The position numbers were made by a program, and so were the translations under genes. The notes below the pieces were generated by a model, which had not been told where the DNA came from, made no database searches, and was given only the letters and a program-made list of their open reading frames with translations. Positions 34,671-42,499 of a stretch of DNA of 64,000 bases are shown piece after piece. Positions within the stretch are counted from its first letter, which is position 1, and the number at the start of each line of letters is the position of its first letter. This stretch comes from Flammeovirgaceae bacterium UBA2338. GTDB taxonomy: Bacteria; Bacteroidota; Bacteroidia; Cytophagales; Cyclobacteriaceae. The stretch lies in the NCBI GenBank assembly GCA_002344795.1, contig DDUM01000029.1:28295-92294 (forward strand), in the 5' to 3' direction.

Positions 34671-37520
34671 TTAACTCAGCTCCATTTTAAGGTATTTGCT
34701 CGTATACCCCGCTGGATTATTAGCAACTTCCTCCGGAGTACCCAACGCGATAATTTTACCTCCTTTTTCACCACCTTCTGGCCCGAGGTCTACAATGTAG
34801 TCTGACGATTTGATCACATCCATGTTGTGTTCAATAATCAATACCGTATTGCCTTTGTCCACTAACTTTTGAAGCACATCCAGCAAATGGCGAATGTCCT
34901 GAAAATGAAGACCTGTTGTAGGCTCATCTAGGATATAAAATGTTTTGCCTGTATCCTTTTTAGAAAGTTCAGTTGCCAATTTCACACGCTGAGCCTCTCC
35001 ACCCGAAAGTGTTGTTGCATGCTGTCCTAAAGAAATATACCCCAACCCCACTTCACTTAACGTTTGAATCTTTCTGAGAATACGTGGTTGATTTTCAAAA
35101 AATGCTACGGCCTCTTCTACTGTCATGTTCAATACATCCGAAATGGATTTGCCTTTGAACCTGACTTCCAATGTTTCTCTATTGTACCTCCTTCCCTTAC
35201 AGGTATCGCATGGCACATGGATGTCTGGTAGAAACTCCATCTCAATTAATCGCAAACCCGCTCCTTCACAAGTCTCGCATCTTCCTCCTTTTACATTAAA
35301 CGAAAACCTTCCGGGTTTGTATCCTCGAATTTTGGCTTCCGGCAATTGGGCAAACAAATCCCTGATATCCGTAAACACACCGGTGTAGGTGGCGGGGTTT
35401 GATCTTGGCGTTCTTCCAATTGGAGATTGATCTACTTCAATCACTTTATCCAGGTGCTCCAAACCCTCCACTTTTTGATAAGGCAGCGGGGTTGTCCTTG
35501 ATCGGTAAAAATGAGTATTTAAAATAGGAAAAAGCGTATCGTGTATAAGGGTCGATTTACCACTTCCGGAAACTCCGGTTATGCAGGTAAGGGTACCCAA
35601 TGGAATTTTCAAATCCACATTTTTCAGATTATTGCCGCTTGCACCAAACAGAGAAAGTTTTTCTCCCGTTAATTCTCTTTTTTCATTACCATAATCAATT
35701 TTTAATTTTCCTTTTAAGTATTGAGCAGTCGTGCTATTGGTCTTTAAAAATGTTTTAGGATCCCCTTCTGCCACTACATTCCCTCCGTGGCGTCCTGCAC
35801 CCGGACCTATATCGATAATATAATCGCACGCCAACATCATTTCCTTGTCGTGCTCTACCACAATTACTGAATTACCTAAATCACGAAGATCCTTTAACGC
35901 ATTAATTAATTTAACATTATCACGGGCATGAAGTCCTATACTGGGCTCATCCAAAATGTATAACACACCTACCAGTTGGGTGCCAATCTGCGTTGCCAAT
36001 CTGATGCGCTGCGCTTCGCCCCCACTCAACGTGCGCAAGGGTCGATTGAGGCTCAAATAATCCAAACCGACATCAAGTAAAAATCCAATGCGTTTGCGAA
36101 TTTCTTTTAGTACTTCTGTTGCAATTACGTTTTGCTTGTCACTTAGTCTGCTCTCCAGGCCATCAAACCATCTTTTAAGGGCATTGATATCCATTCTTGC
36201 GAGCTGTGCAATATTTGTATTGTCAATCAAAAAATGCAGTGACTCTTTTTTAAGGCGTGCCCCTTCACACTCCGGACAAATTTTAACTACCGTAAAATCA
36301 TCCACCCATTTTCGAATGGCTTCAGAGCCCTCCTCCTTTTGCTTTTGAAGAAAATTGATAATTCCCTCAAATTTCGTATTCCATTCTGTGCCAGGATACT
36401 TAACAGAAGCCACTGCCACTGGCACATCATCTCCATACATCAGCACCTTTAAAACATCTTTTGGAATATCTTTTATAGGGGTTGATAGTGTAAGCTTATT
36501 GCGTTTGAGCAATGCCTCCACCTTTTTAAAAATCCAGATGTCCCGATATTCACCAAGCGGAAGAATACCACCTCTGCTAATACTTAATTTATTATCTGGA
36601 ATAATCGATTCTTCCGTAATCTCTTCAATTTGACCCAGCCCGTTGCATACTGCACAGGCGCCATAAGGTGAATTAAAAGAAAAATTATTGGGGGCCGGTT
36701 CGTCATAGGACAATCCGGTTTTGGGATCCATCAGGTATTTTGAATAGTGATGTGTTGTCCCATCCTCATCGATAGCAATCAAAACTCCTTTTCCCTCTTT
36801 CAAAGCAGTATTCACAGACTGTGCTATGCGATGACGGTCTTTGTCATCAACAATTATCCGGTCGATAACAATTTCAATATCATGGATCTTGAAGCGATCC
36901 ACTTGCATTTTTGGCTTTATGTCCTGAATCTCACCATCAATACGCACTTTTGAATAGCCACTTTTTCTTATTTGAACATACAGTTCGCGGTAATGTCCTT
37001 TCCGGCCTTTAACTACAGGTGCCAACAAACTCAATTTTTTACCCTTGAAAGAGCTAATCAATGAGTCTAAAATTTGATCTTCCGACTGCCGGATCATTTT
37101 ATCTCCAGAGAGATATGAGAAAGCTTCTCCAGCCCTCGCATACAACAAGCGCATGAAATCATAAATCTCTGTGACCGTTCCCACTGTTGATCGCGGGTTG
37201 CGAGAAGTAGTTTTCTGCTCGATGGAAATAACAGGGCTTAAACCATTGATTTTATCCACATCGGGTCGCTCCAGATTGCCAATAAAACTGCGGGCATAGG
37301 CGGAGAAACTTTCCATATACCTGCGTTGGCCTTCAGCATATATAGTATCAAAAGCCAAGGAAGACTTTCCGCTTCCGCTAATACCTGTAATCACGATAAG
37401 CTTATTTCGCGGAAAAGTGAGGCTTATGTTCTTTAAGTTATGTTCCCTGGCACCAATGATTTCAATGGTTTCAAGGTCAGTAACCTTAGAATTGTTTTTT
37501 TGCGCTGAAGATCGGGCCAT
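34671..37520 (-). CDS. uvrA: Excinuclease ABC subunit A
   Basis: UvrA recognises damaged DNA and loads UvrB. The 949-residue protein has two ABC ATPase modules: Walker A GISGSGKSSLAFDT near residues 46-59 and GVSGSGKSTLIHDT in the second half, two ABC signatures (TLSGGEAQRIRLA and TLSGGEAQRVKLA), and zinc-binding cysteine pairs such as CAVCNGLGQ and CETCEGAG plus CDTCKGRRY. Length and motifs are complete. Confidence 0.97.
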   Translation of the reverse strand: MARSSAQKNNSKVTDLETIEIIGAREHNLKNISLTFPRNKLIVITGISGSGKSSLAFDTIYAEGQRRYMESFSAYARSFIGNLERPDVDKINGLSPVISIEQKTTSRNPRSTVGTVTEIYDFMRLLYARAGEAFSYLSGDKMIRQSEDQILDSLISSFKGKKLSLLAPVVKGRKGHYRELYVQIRKSGYSKVRIDGEIQDIKPKMQVDRFKIHDIEIVIDRIIVDDKDRHRIAQSVNTALKEGKGVLIAIDEDGTTHHYSKYLMDPKTGLSYDEPAPNNFSFNSPYGACAVCNGLGQIEEITEESIIPDNKLSISRGGILPLGEYRDIWIFKKVEALLKRNKLTLSTPIKDIPKDVLKVLMYGDDVPVAVASVKYPGTEWNTKFEGIINFLQKQKEEGSEAIRKWVDDFTVVKICPECEGARLKKESLHFLIDNTNIAQLARMDINALKRWFDGLESRLSDKQNVIATEVLKEIRKRIGFLLDVGLDYLSLNRPLRTLSGGEAQRIRLATQIGTQLVGVLYILDEPSIGLHARDNVKLINALKDLRDLGNSVIVVEHDKEMMLACDYIIDIGPGAGRHGGNVVAEGDPKTFLKTNSTTAQYLKGKLKIDYGNEKRELTGEKLSLFGASGNNLKNVDLKIPLGTLTCITGVSGSGKSTLIHDTLFPILNTHFYRSRTTPLPYQKVEGLEHLDKVIEVDQSPIGRTPRSNPATYTGVFTDIRDLFAQLPEAKIRGYKPGRFSFNVKGGRCETCEGAGLRLIEMEFLPDIHVPCDTCKGRRYNRETLEVRFKGKSISDVLNMTVEEAVAFFENQPRILRKIQTLSEVGLGYISLGQHATTLSGGEAQRVKLATELSKKDTGKTFYILDEPTTGLHFQDIRHLLDVLQKLVDKGNTVLIIEHNMDVIKSSDYIVDLGPEGGEKGGKIIALGTPEEVANNPAGYTSKYLKMELS

Positions 37521-37687
37521 TGGGGTGTTTCATAAATGAGGATGCAATTAACTTAAAAAAATCTAAAAGATTTTTTTACACTTCGTGCTGATGATTGAAA
37601 ACGAAGCATGTACAGGTATTTCTTTGAAGTAAGTTTTCATTTTCAATATCTGGTCAATGACGCTTCGGTCATGATCCTGATCGTAGC

Positions 37688-37773
37688 ATCAGGAGTTAAT
37701 CCTGATATTCCTGACGATTCCGTCAGGAATCATCACCCGGAGGGCAAAATTGTCATTCCTAATGACAATTTTG
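37688..37773. repeat. Three consecutive perfect palindromes between uvrA and the caspase gene
   Basis: Three inverted repeats lie in a row: 37688-37706 (arms ATCAGGA and TCCTGAT, 5-base loop), 37707-37730 (arms ATTCCTGACG and CGTCAGGAAT, 4-base loop) and 37745-37773 (arms of 13 bases, CAAAATTGTCATT and its complement, 3-base loop). The first two share TCCTGA. All are perfect. They lie between the divergent uvrA and the 3' end of the caspase gene, in a gap of about 300 bases holding no supported gene. Confidence 0.8.
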
Positions 37774-37823
37774 GGATTAATACTACAATTATGAATAGGA
37801 AAAGGTTTATCAGAGATATGTAG

Positions 37824-40175
37824 TTATTTGTATACTACCAGAGGAAAGTCATTCCCAAATGAATACCCTGATGGATATTGAGCCGTTCCTTTCAGTTGCT
37901 CAGAAAGTTCAGGTACCTTGTTTTCAATATAGGTACTCAACTCCCGCACTGTGAGTTTTTTATCATTATTGGTGTCCGCTTTACCATTAATACCTTCAAT
38001 TAACGCATAGGTGAAAATTCCATGTCCGAGTTTTTCAAATTCGGATGCAAACTGGTCGGAACCCGTTGACGTTATCCAAAAAGTACCCGTGCTTCTGGCC
38101 AGTTGGGCAATGGCTTTCTCTTCTGCTGCACCGCGTTCGGTAACTGTTTCCAGTGCTCCGGAAGACTGGCAGGCATCAAGAATAAAAACCTGTTTTTGTG
38201 CATTGATCGACTCTGCATATTCCTTCAGGGAAGAAGCCGCAATCGCTTTGGCTTTCAGCATTTCCTCCTTACCATACAATTGCGTTACATCAGTAGGCAC
38301 TACATAAAACTCCTTATCAGCAGCCGACTCGCCTGCCATCACTCCATGCCCGGCATAATAAACAACCAGCATATCCTGCTCCAGCGACTTCTTTTTTATA
38401 TCATCAAGAGCAGCAAGAATGTTGGACTTCAGGGCTTTTTCATTTCTAATGTTATACGGAACAATAGTTTTAAAAATTCCAGAGGAGGATTTTTTAATGC
38501 TGTTTTCAACTCCGTTGGCATCAGCCTCAGCATAATTCAAATTATATTTTGGGTTCTTGTATTTATTTATACCAATTGTTACCAGGTACAACGTTGGCTT
38601 CTCATCCGTTGCTCCTTTGTAGGTAATCGTAAACTTTGCTTTCTCTGCATCAATTCCATTTTTGCTTCCAGTGTTGATGTAGAAAAAATTTTCCTCCCCA
38701 AACGAAGTGGATAAGCTAAAATCAAATGTATAGGTTTTCGCGCCCGTCCCCGGTAACGACTTCATCAGCTTGGCATTTTGATACAGCCTCACTTCCGTCA
38801 CTTCCTGAGCATTCTCAGTTATTTCAACAGTTACAGAAGAATTTTTTTGGCTTGCTGTAATAGCGGTAGTAGCAGAGTAAGGTTTATCATTTATACTTTT
38901 AATGGCCAGCACCGGAACTTTAGCAACTGCATCGTCTACATCAAAATTGGCCAGCGAAGCTGACTCTTCATTGAGTACAGCGTTAAAAAGACGTGGAGTA
39001 AAGCCCTTCTCCATGGAACTCTCCAGTGTTGTGCGTTGCAAGGTTAATCTGGTTGTCCAAAACACTTTTGATAAAGCGTTTGCGGTTCCATCCACGCGGC
39101 CATCCTTGGAAACAACAGCATAATCATCATTGCTGTCAGAATAAAAATAGGCAATAATGGAGTTTGATTTTAAATCATAAATCTGGTTGATGTTATTGCC
39201 GGAGGCATTTAGGAAAAACGTTTCATTCTCCTGATCCAATGGAAATATATTAAAAGAGCCAACCCCCATTCCCGGATAACCAGAAAATTTCCATTTATCC
39301 GATTTAGTCGTAAACACTGCACTCCCTGAGTTGGCATCGTATACGTTAAATGATCTGGATGCAGTAAGGGCGAGAAGTTTATTATTAGTGTAAATTCCAC
39401 CATTGGCCGTAATAGTTGCAATAAAGAATTCTGACTCCAGGCTCTTCACCATTTTATAAGTTTTGGCATCCCATACCTCAACAATTGATTTCGTTCCCAA
39501 GAAATTTAACCCTGAAATAATAAGGTGATCACCCGTTTCGTCATAGGCCGCCATTGTAAAGGTGCCCCCGGGGGATTCACTTATTTCTTTTCCTGTGACC
39601 AGATCATATTGTTTCAAAGGATTATTGCTCTTAAGAAAGGACATTACTCCCACTAAAATCCTTTTTCCATCCGGGTGAAATGCAAGTGCACTCACATGGT
39701 GCTTTTTATATTGCGTAGAAAAGATTTGTTTTTGTGCTTTTAGGTCAATTACCGCCACATAACCCCCTTTTTGTCCTACGGCAATCAAATTATGTTTTCC
39801 TGAAAAGGCCGTTTTTGTCGCCTCTTCTTCCAATGGATATTGAGTTGTTTCACTCTCCATTTTCAGGTCTATCACATGCACTGTTTTGTTTTCAACAAGG
39901 ATAAGCTGTTGGTTGGAGGCCAGTTGTACATCAAAAAGGTTTTCGTAGGAAGCCTTGAATTTTTTAGTGAATCGCCCGATGGAAACATCAAATACTTTTA
40001 CCGTCTTATCCTCATACAGGAAGACAATAATTTTTCCGTCCGGTGACACTGCCATTCCTTTCTGGTGCGACTGTAAAGCGCCCACATCATAACCGAGTCG
40101 CAGTAAATCAACCTCTTGTGAATAGGAAGCAAAGCACCCTGAGGTCATTATGAATAGAAGAATAATTCGTCTCAT
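37824..40175 (-). CDS. Exported WD40-like repeat protein with C-terminal caspase (peptidase C14) domain
   Basis: The 783-residue protein has a signal peptide (MRRIILLFIMTSGCFASYSQ), a long N-terminal beta-propeller of WD40-like repeats (for example HHVSALAFHPDGKRILVG at about residues 162-179), a middle beta-sandwich-like region and a caspase-fold domain. Catalytic His610 is in VYYAGHGVM and Cys669 in LDACQSSGA, so the protease looks active. It begins near YLVTIGINKYKNPKYNLNYA. Such caspase homologues (orthocaspases/metacaspases) usually act inside cells; this one has an export signal. A calcium-binding-like loop DTNNDKKLT is also near the C-terminus. Confidence 0.9.
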   Translation of the reverse strand: MRRIILLFIMTSGCFASYSQEVDLLRLGYDVGALQSHQKGMAVSPDGKIIVFLYEDKTVKVFDVSIGRFTKKFKASYENLFDVQLASNQQLILVENKTVHVIDLKMESETTQYPLEEEATKTAFSGKHNLIAVGQKGGYVAVIDLKAQKQIFSTQYKKHHVSALAFHPDGKRILVGVMSFLKSNNPLKQYDLVTGKEISESPGGTFTMAAYDETGDHLIISGLNFLGTKSIVEVWDAKTYKMVKSLESEFFIATITANGGIYTNNKLLALTASRSFNVYDANSGSAVFTTKSDKWKFSGYPGMGVGSFNIFPLDQENETFFLNASGNNINQIYDLKSNSIIAYFYSDSNDDYAVVSKDGRVDGTANALSKVFWTTRLTLQRTTLESSMEKGFTPRLFNAVLNEESASLANFDVDDAVAKVPVLAIKSINDKPYSATTAITASQKNSSVTVEITENAQEVTEVRLYQNAKLMKSLPGTGAKTYTFDFSLSTSFGEENFFYINTGSKNGIDAEKAKFTITYKGATDEKPTLYLVTIGINKYKNPKYNLNYAEADANGVENSIKKSSSGIFKTIVPYNIRNEKALKSNILAALDDIKKKSLEQDMLVVYYAGHGVMAGESAADKEFYVVPTDVTQLYGKEEMLKAKAIAASSLKEYAESINAQKQVFILDACQSSGALETVTERGAAEEKAIAQLARSTGTFWITSTGSDQFASEFEKLGHGIFTYALIEGINGKADTNNDKKLTVRELSTYIENKVPELSEQLKGTAQYPSGYSFGNDFPLVVYK

Positions 40176-40413
40176 AACTACAATTTCATTTTACTAAAAC
40201 CCCAGGCTTCTTATATGGTTATAATGCTATTGCTCACCAAAAGGTAAAAGGCTGGCTCAATCAAAAGCTGATCGTTCTATGATTGTTATTGCAAATTAGC
40301 CACAGGTCATTAAATTTGCAGTCCTTTATGGATTTAAAGTTGAAAATTCAATATTCACTAATTTGGCTGAAATTGAATTTAAGTCTTTAACCCCGTGGTA
40401 GGCAGTAATTTAA

Positions 40414-40487
<74 letters not shown>

Positions 40488-40500
40488 AGAGTGTTAGAAA

Positions 40501-40533
40501 CCTTGCGAAAGGTCGCGAGATTGTTTTCTGCTC
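40501..40533 (+). pseudogene. Decayed copy of the tRNA-Gly 3' half
   Basis: Fifteen bases after tRNA-Gly, the segment ccttgcgaaaggtcgcgag and then tttctgctc repeats, with gaps, the tRNA-Gly pieces CCTTGCCAAGGTC, TCGCGAG and TTTCCCGCTC in the same order. It looks like a degenerate second copy of the 3' half of the tRNA, possibly from an insertion at this site. The match is partial, so this is an interpretation. Confidence 0.4.
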
Positions 40534-40548
40534 AAAAAACAGAGGAAG

Positions 40549-40580
40549 CCCCACTCTTTTGAGAGAAGGGCTTTGTTTTT
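40549..40580 (+). terminator. Terminator hairpin after tRNA-Gly
   Basis: The arms AAGCCC and GGGCTT enclose a loop that can itself pair (CTCT with AGAG), and the structure is followed by TGTTTTT. It would end transcripts coming from tRNA-Gly. Confidence 0.6.
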
Positions 40581-40590
40581 AGTACCCAAT

Positions 40591-40690
40591 ACCCGGGTGC
40601 CTGCTTCAGGCAGGGTGGAATTGGCAGACCTGCCTTTGTCCCGATTGGCATCGGGACTACGCCAGGCAAGCACGCAGGAAGTCCTGCTCC
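40591..40690 (+). pseudogene. tRNA-Leu remnant interrupted by two palindromic inserts
   Basis: Pieces of tRNA-Leu appear here in order: ACCCGGGT (acceptor), GGTGGAATTGGCAGAC (D arm, one change) and CGCAGGAAGTCCTG (anticodon stem with the loop shortened). Between them sit two inserts that are themselves palindromic: 40599-40612 (GCCTG c tt CAGGC) and 40630-40670 (outer arms CTGCCT and AGGCAAG, inner arms CCCGAT and ATCGGG). The copy cannot form a tRNA. The intact gene begins 45 bases downstream. Confidence 0.65.
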
Positions 40691-40734
40691 AATTCATAAC
40701 CAGGGTAGCGTTCTTTAATAGGTTAGGTATTTCT

Positions 40735-40820
40735 ACCCGGGTGGTGGAATTGGTAGACACGCAGGACTTAAAATCCTGTGGCTAGTAATAGCTGTACGGG
40801 TTCAACTCCCGTCCCGGGTA
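40735..40820 (+). tRNA. tRNA-Leu (anticodon TAA)
   Basis: This 86-base cloverleaf has acceptor ACCCGGG paired with CCCGGGT, a D-arm with GGTAGACAC, anticodon stem CAGGA and TCCTG around CTTAAAA with anticodon TAA, the long variable arm of class II tRNAs and T-arm ACGGG TTCAACT CCCGT. The CCA end is not encoded. A GIY-YIG gene begins two bases after the discriminator base. Confidence 0.96.
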
Positions 40821-40848
40821 CATGTATACAGTTTATGCAATAAGAAGC
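40787..40848 (+). repeat. Direct repeat, left copy (tRNA-Leu 3' end plus GIY-YIG 5' end)
   Basis: The last 34 bases of tRNA-Leu plus the first bases of the GIY-YIG gene are repeated 279 bases downstream. The two copies are identical except for one base in the acceptor (CCCGGG here, CCCAGG there) and a 19-base insert in the right copy. Confidence 0.85.
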
Positions 40849-41070
40849 TTAACTAAAAATTACATTTATGTAGGCCTTTCGTCTGATGTGTCAAAAAGAG
40901 TAGAAAGGCACAACAAAGGATACGAACGAACTACAAAACCCTATCGTCCCTTTGAACTATTTTATACCGAAGACCATCCTGATAGGATTTCGGCCAGAAG
41001 AAGAGAGAAGTTCCTTAAATCCGGGAAGGGTAAAGCGTTTCTAAAGTCTTTGATCCCCATTAGCCAATAG
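40822..41070 (+). CDS. Small GIY-YIG nuclease-domain protein next to tRNA-Leu
   Basis: The 82-residue protein is a minimal GIY-YIG domain: YTVYAIRS stands for the GIY strand and NYIYVGLSSDVSKRVERHN for the YIG strand with the conserved arginine after it, followed by SARRREKFLKSGKGKAFLKSL. Such short proteins are widespread in Bacteroidota, and related ones are structure-specific nucleases. Its ATG lies two bases after the tRNA-Leu 3' end, so it needs the tRNA transcript or an internal promoter. It is flanked by direct repeats that include its own first 27 bases, which suggests a mobile or duplicated cassette. Confidence 0.85.
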   Translation: MYTVYAIRSLTKNYIYVGLSSDVSKRVERHNKGYERTTKPYRPFELFYTEDHPDRISARRREKFLKSGKGKAFLKSLIPISQ

Positions 41071-41146
41071 CTGTACGGGCCTGCCTGCCGCAGGCAGGTT
41101 CAACTCCCGTCCCAGGTACATGTATACAGTTTATGCAATAAGAAGC
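41066..41146 (+). repeat. Direct repeat, right copy, with a 19-base palindrome inserted in the T-arm
   Basis: This copy contains the last part of tRNA-Leu (CTGTACGGG, then TTCAACTCCCGTCCC) and the first bases of the GIY-YIG frame. A perfect 19-base palindrome at 41080-41098 (CCTGCCTGC, one central base, GCAGGCAGG) is inserted between the T-stem and the T-loop. No GIY-YIG gene follows, only 80 bases of non-coding sequence before the next small gene. Confidence 0.85.
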
Positions 41147-41225
41147 ATAAGCTAAGATCAGAATTATCGATTTGGGGCGCTGATCAAAGTTTACTTTACG
41201 GCCTATTTTTCGTTAACTTTGATTC

Positions 41226-41477
41226 GTGGAATTTATCTTCAACAAGGTTTTTAAATTGAAGGGCGTAATGCAACCCGTCCCCTTTAGTGCCATTCCAAAG
41301 CCCCTTATGAAAGATTTTTTGGCCTTTATCCAATATCGTGCAGTTTTAAAGCGGCATGGTGAATGGCTTGTCCAACCTGGTGACTTCAAAGAATGGTTGC
41401 GAAAGCTTAATGAAAAAGGTGTTGACTATCAAATAGACCTCAATGCTTATGAAGTCGATTCAGCAGAGGCAACTTGA
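41226..41477 (+). CDS. Small protein upstream of and overlapping the Fic gene, unknown
   Basis: An 83-residue frame starts at GTG 41226 (an ATG at 41268 would give 69 residues) and overlaps the Fic gene by 35 bases. It contains FLAFIQYRAVLKRHGEWLVQ and PGDFKEWLRKLNEKGVDYQI, a compact helical protein without signal. The overlap suggests one transcription unit with Fic. It does not carry the Fic inhibitory motif, so a classical antitoxin role is not indicated. The family is unknown to me. Confidence 0.55.
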   Translation: MEFIFNKVFKLKGVMQPVPFSAIPKPLMKDFLAFIQYRAVLKRHGEWLVQPGDFKEWLRKLNEKGVDYQIDLNAYEVDSAEAT

Positions 41478-42219
41478 ACAACTCCTCAAAGAACTGGATA
41501 GTCTTCATTCTGGTACTTTAGCCAATTGGTCAGAACAGGAAAAAGAAGATATTAAAAATAAGCTGACCTATCATTCCAATAAGATTGAGGGGCTTCAACT
41601 GACTTATGGGGACACAATTAGTTTTTTAAAAGACAAATTAATCAAAGTTGGAGCTATGGCTAAGGATATTTCCGATCTAAAAAACTATAAGGCAATACTC
41701 AATAAGATTTTTTCCACTTATGACTCGGTGGCTTTAACAGAATCAACAATTAAAGACCTCCATGCAGAGCTTATGCAAGACCCCTCACAATGGGATGTAA
41801 TTGATGCCTTACAAGCTGGCCCTGGTGAGTATAAAATCGAAAATAATTATGTCTTTCGCTCTGGAGGAGAACACGTCTACCTAGACCATTCCTTGGTCCC
41901 CAGTGCCATGAAAGACTTTATAATTGAATTAAATGCCGAAATGGCCAGTAAAGTCAAGCATCCGATAGTTATTATTGCCGAATCTCATTTTAATTTCCTA
42001 CAGATTCATCCATTTACAGACGGCAATGGTAGAATGGCCAGGTTAATTTCTACCCTGTTGCTGCTTAAACTGAATTTTCCCCCCTTGGTGATAGAGGCAA
42101 CGGAAAAGGAGAAATATTTTAAAGCACTTGTCGAATCAGAGTCTGAGGGCTGCAATCCGATTGCCATTTTCTTCGCTGAGAAAATGATACTTAGCTTGAA
42201 AGAAAGTCGAGGGCTCTGA
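41443..42219 (+). CDS. Fic/DOC family protein with built-in inhibitory helix
   Basis: Fic proteins transfer AMP or similar groups to target proteins. The 258-residue protein has the full active-site motif HPFTDGNGRMAR starting at His189, so it should be active, and an N-terminal inhibitory motif SNKIEG at residues 45-50 (pattern S/T-x-x-x-E-G/N), which makes it a class II, self-inhibited Fic. The beta-hairpin (flap) region VFRSGGEHVYLDH precedes it. It lies at the right side of the tRNA-linked island and overlaps a small upstream gene. Confidence 0.9.
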   Translation: MLMKSIQQRQLEQLLKELDSLHSGTLANWSEQEKEDIKNKLTYHSNKIEGLQLTYGDTISFLKDKLIKVGAMAKDISDLKNYKAILNKIFSTYDSVALTESTIKDLHAELMQDPSQWDVIDALQAGPGEYKIENNYVFRSGGEHVYLDHSLVPSAMKDFIIELNAEMASKVKHPIVIIAESHFNFLQIHPFTDGNGRMARLISTLLLLKLNFPPLVIEATEKEKYFKALVESESEGCNPIAIFFAEKMILSLKESRGL

Positions 42220-42499
42220 CAACCATGAAGATTAAGTCTTTCAAGTTGATAGGCAAAGCCACAAAATCGGGGCAGGAATACAATATTTAATAGCTAAATC
42301 ATTGATAATCAATAGACACCCTTTAATAATAAATTACCAATCTACCGGAACTACGTGTCTCTCCTCCTTGAGAAAACTTTCTAAAACATTTTACGTTTCA
42401 GAGGCAGTAGTACGGCCCTACTATTAGTAATTAAATTTATCAAAAATGTGGAATGCCAACTTTCTGCATTTAAATTTACGCCCTCTTTAGAAACACGTT

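Noticed and set aside
37688..37773. A CRISPR array.
   Set aside because: There are three different palindromes in a row, not identical repeats with regular spacers, and no cas genes are seen anywhere in the window.
37608..37823. A 71-codon plus-strand frame between uvrA and the caspase gene.
   Set aside because: Most of it is made of the three palindromes at 37688-37773, its composition is not protein-like and it has no partner or start signal. I treat the stretch as repeats.
38103..38714. A 203-codon plus-strand frame.
   Set aside because: It lies antisense inside the caspase-domain coding region, which has clear catalytic motifs on the other strand; it is a shadow frame.
40494..40785. Overlapping frames on both strands around the tRNA genes.
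   Set aside because: They cover tRNA-Leu, its remnant and palindromic inserts, so they are by-products of RNA and repeat sequence.
41226..42219. A classical toxin-antitoxin pair (small gene plus Fic).
   Set aside because: The inhibitory motif SNKIEG is inside the Fic protein itself and is missing from the small upstream protein, so the data do not support an antitoxin.
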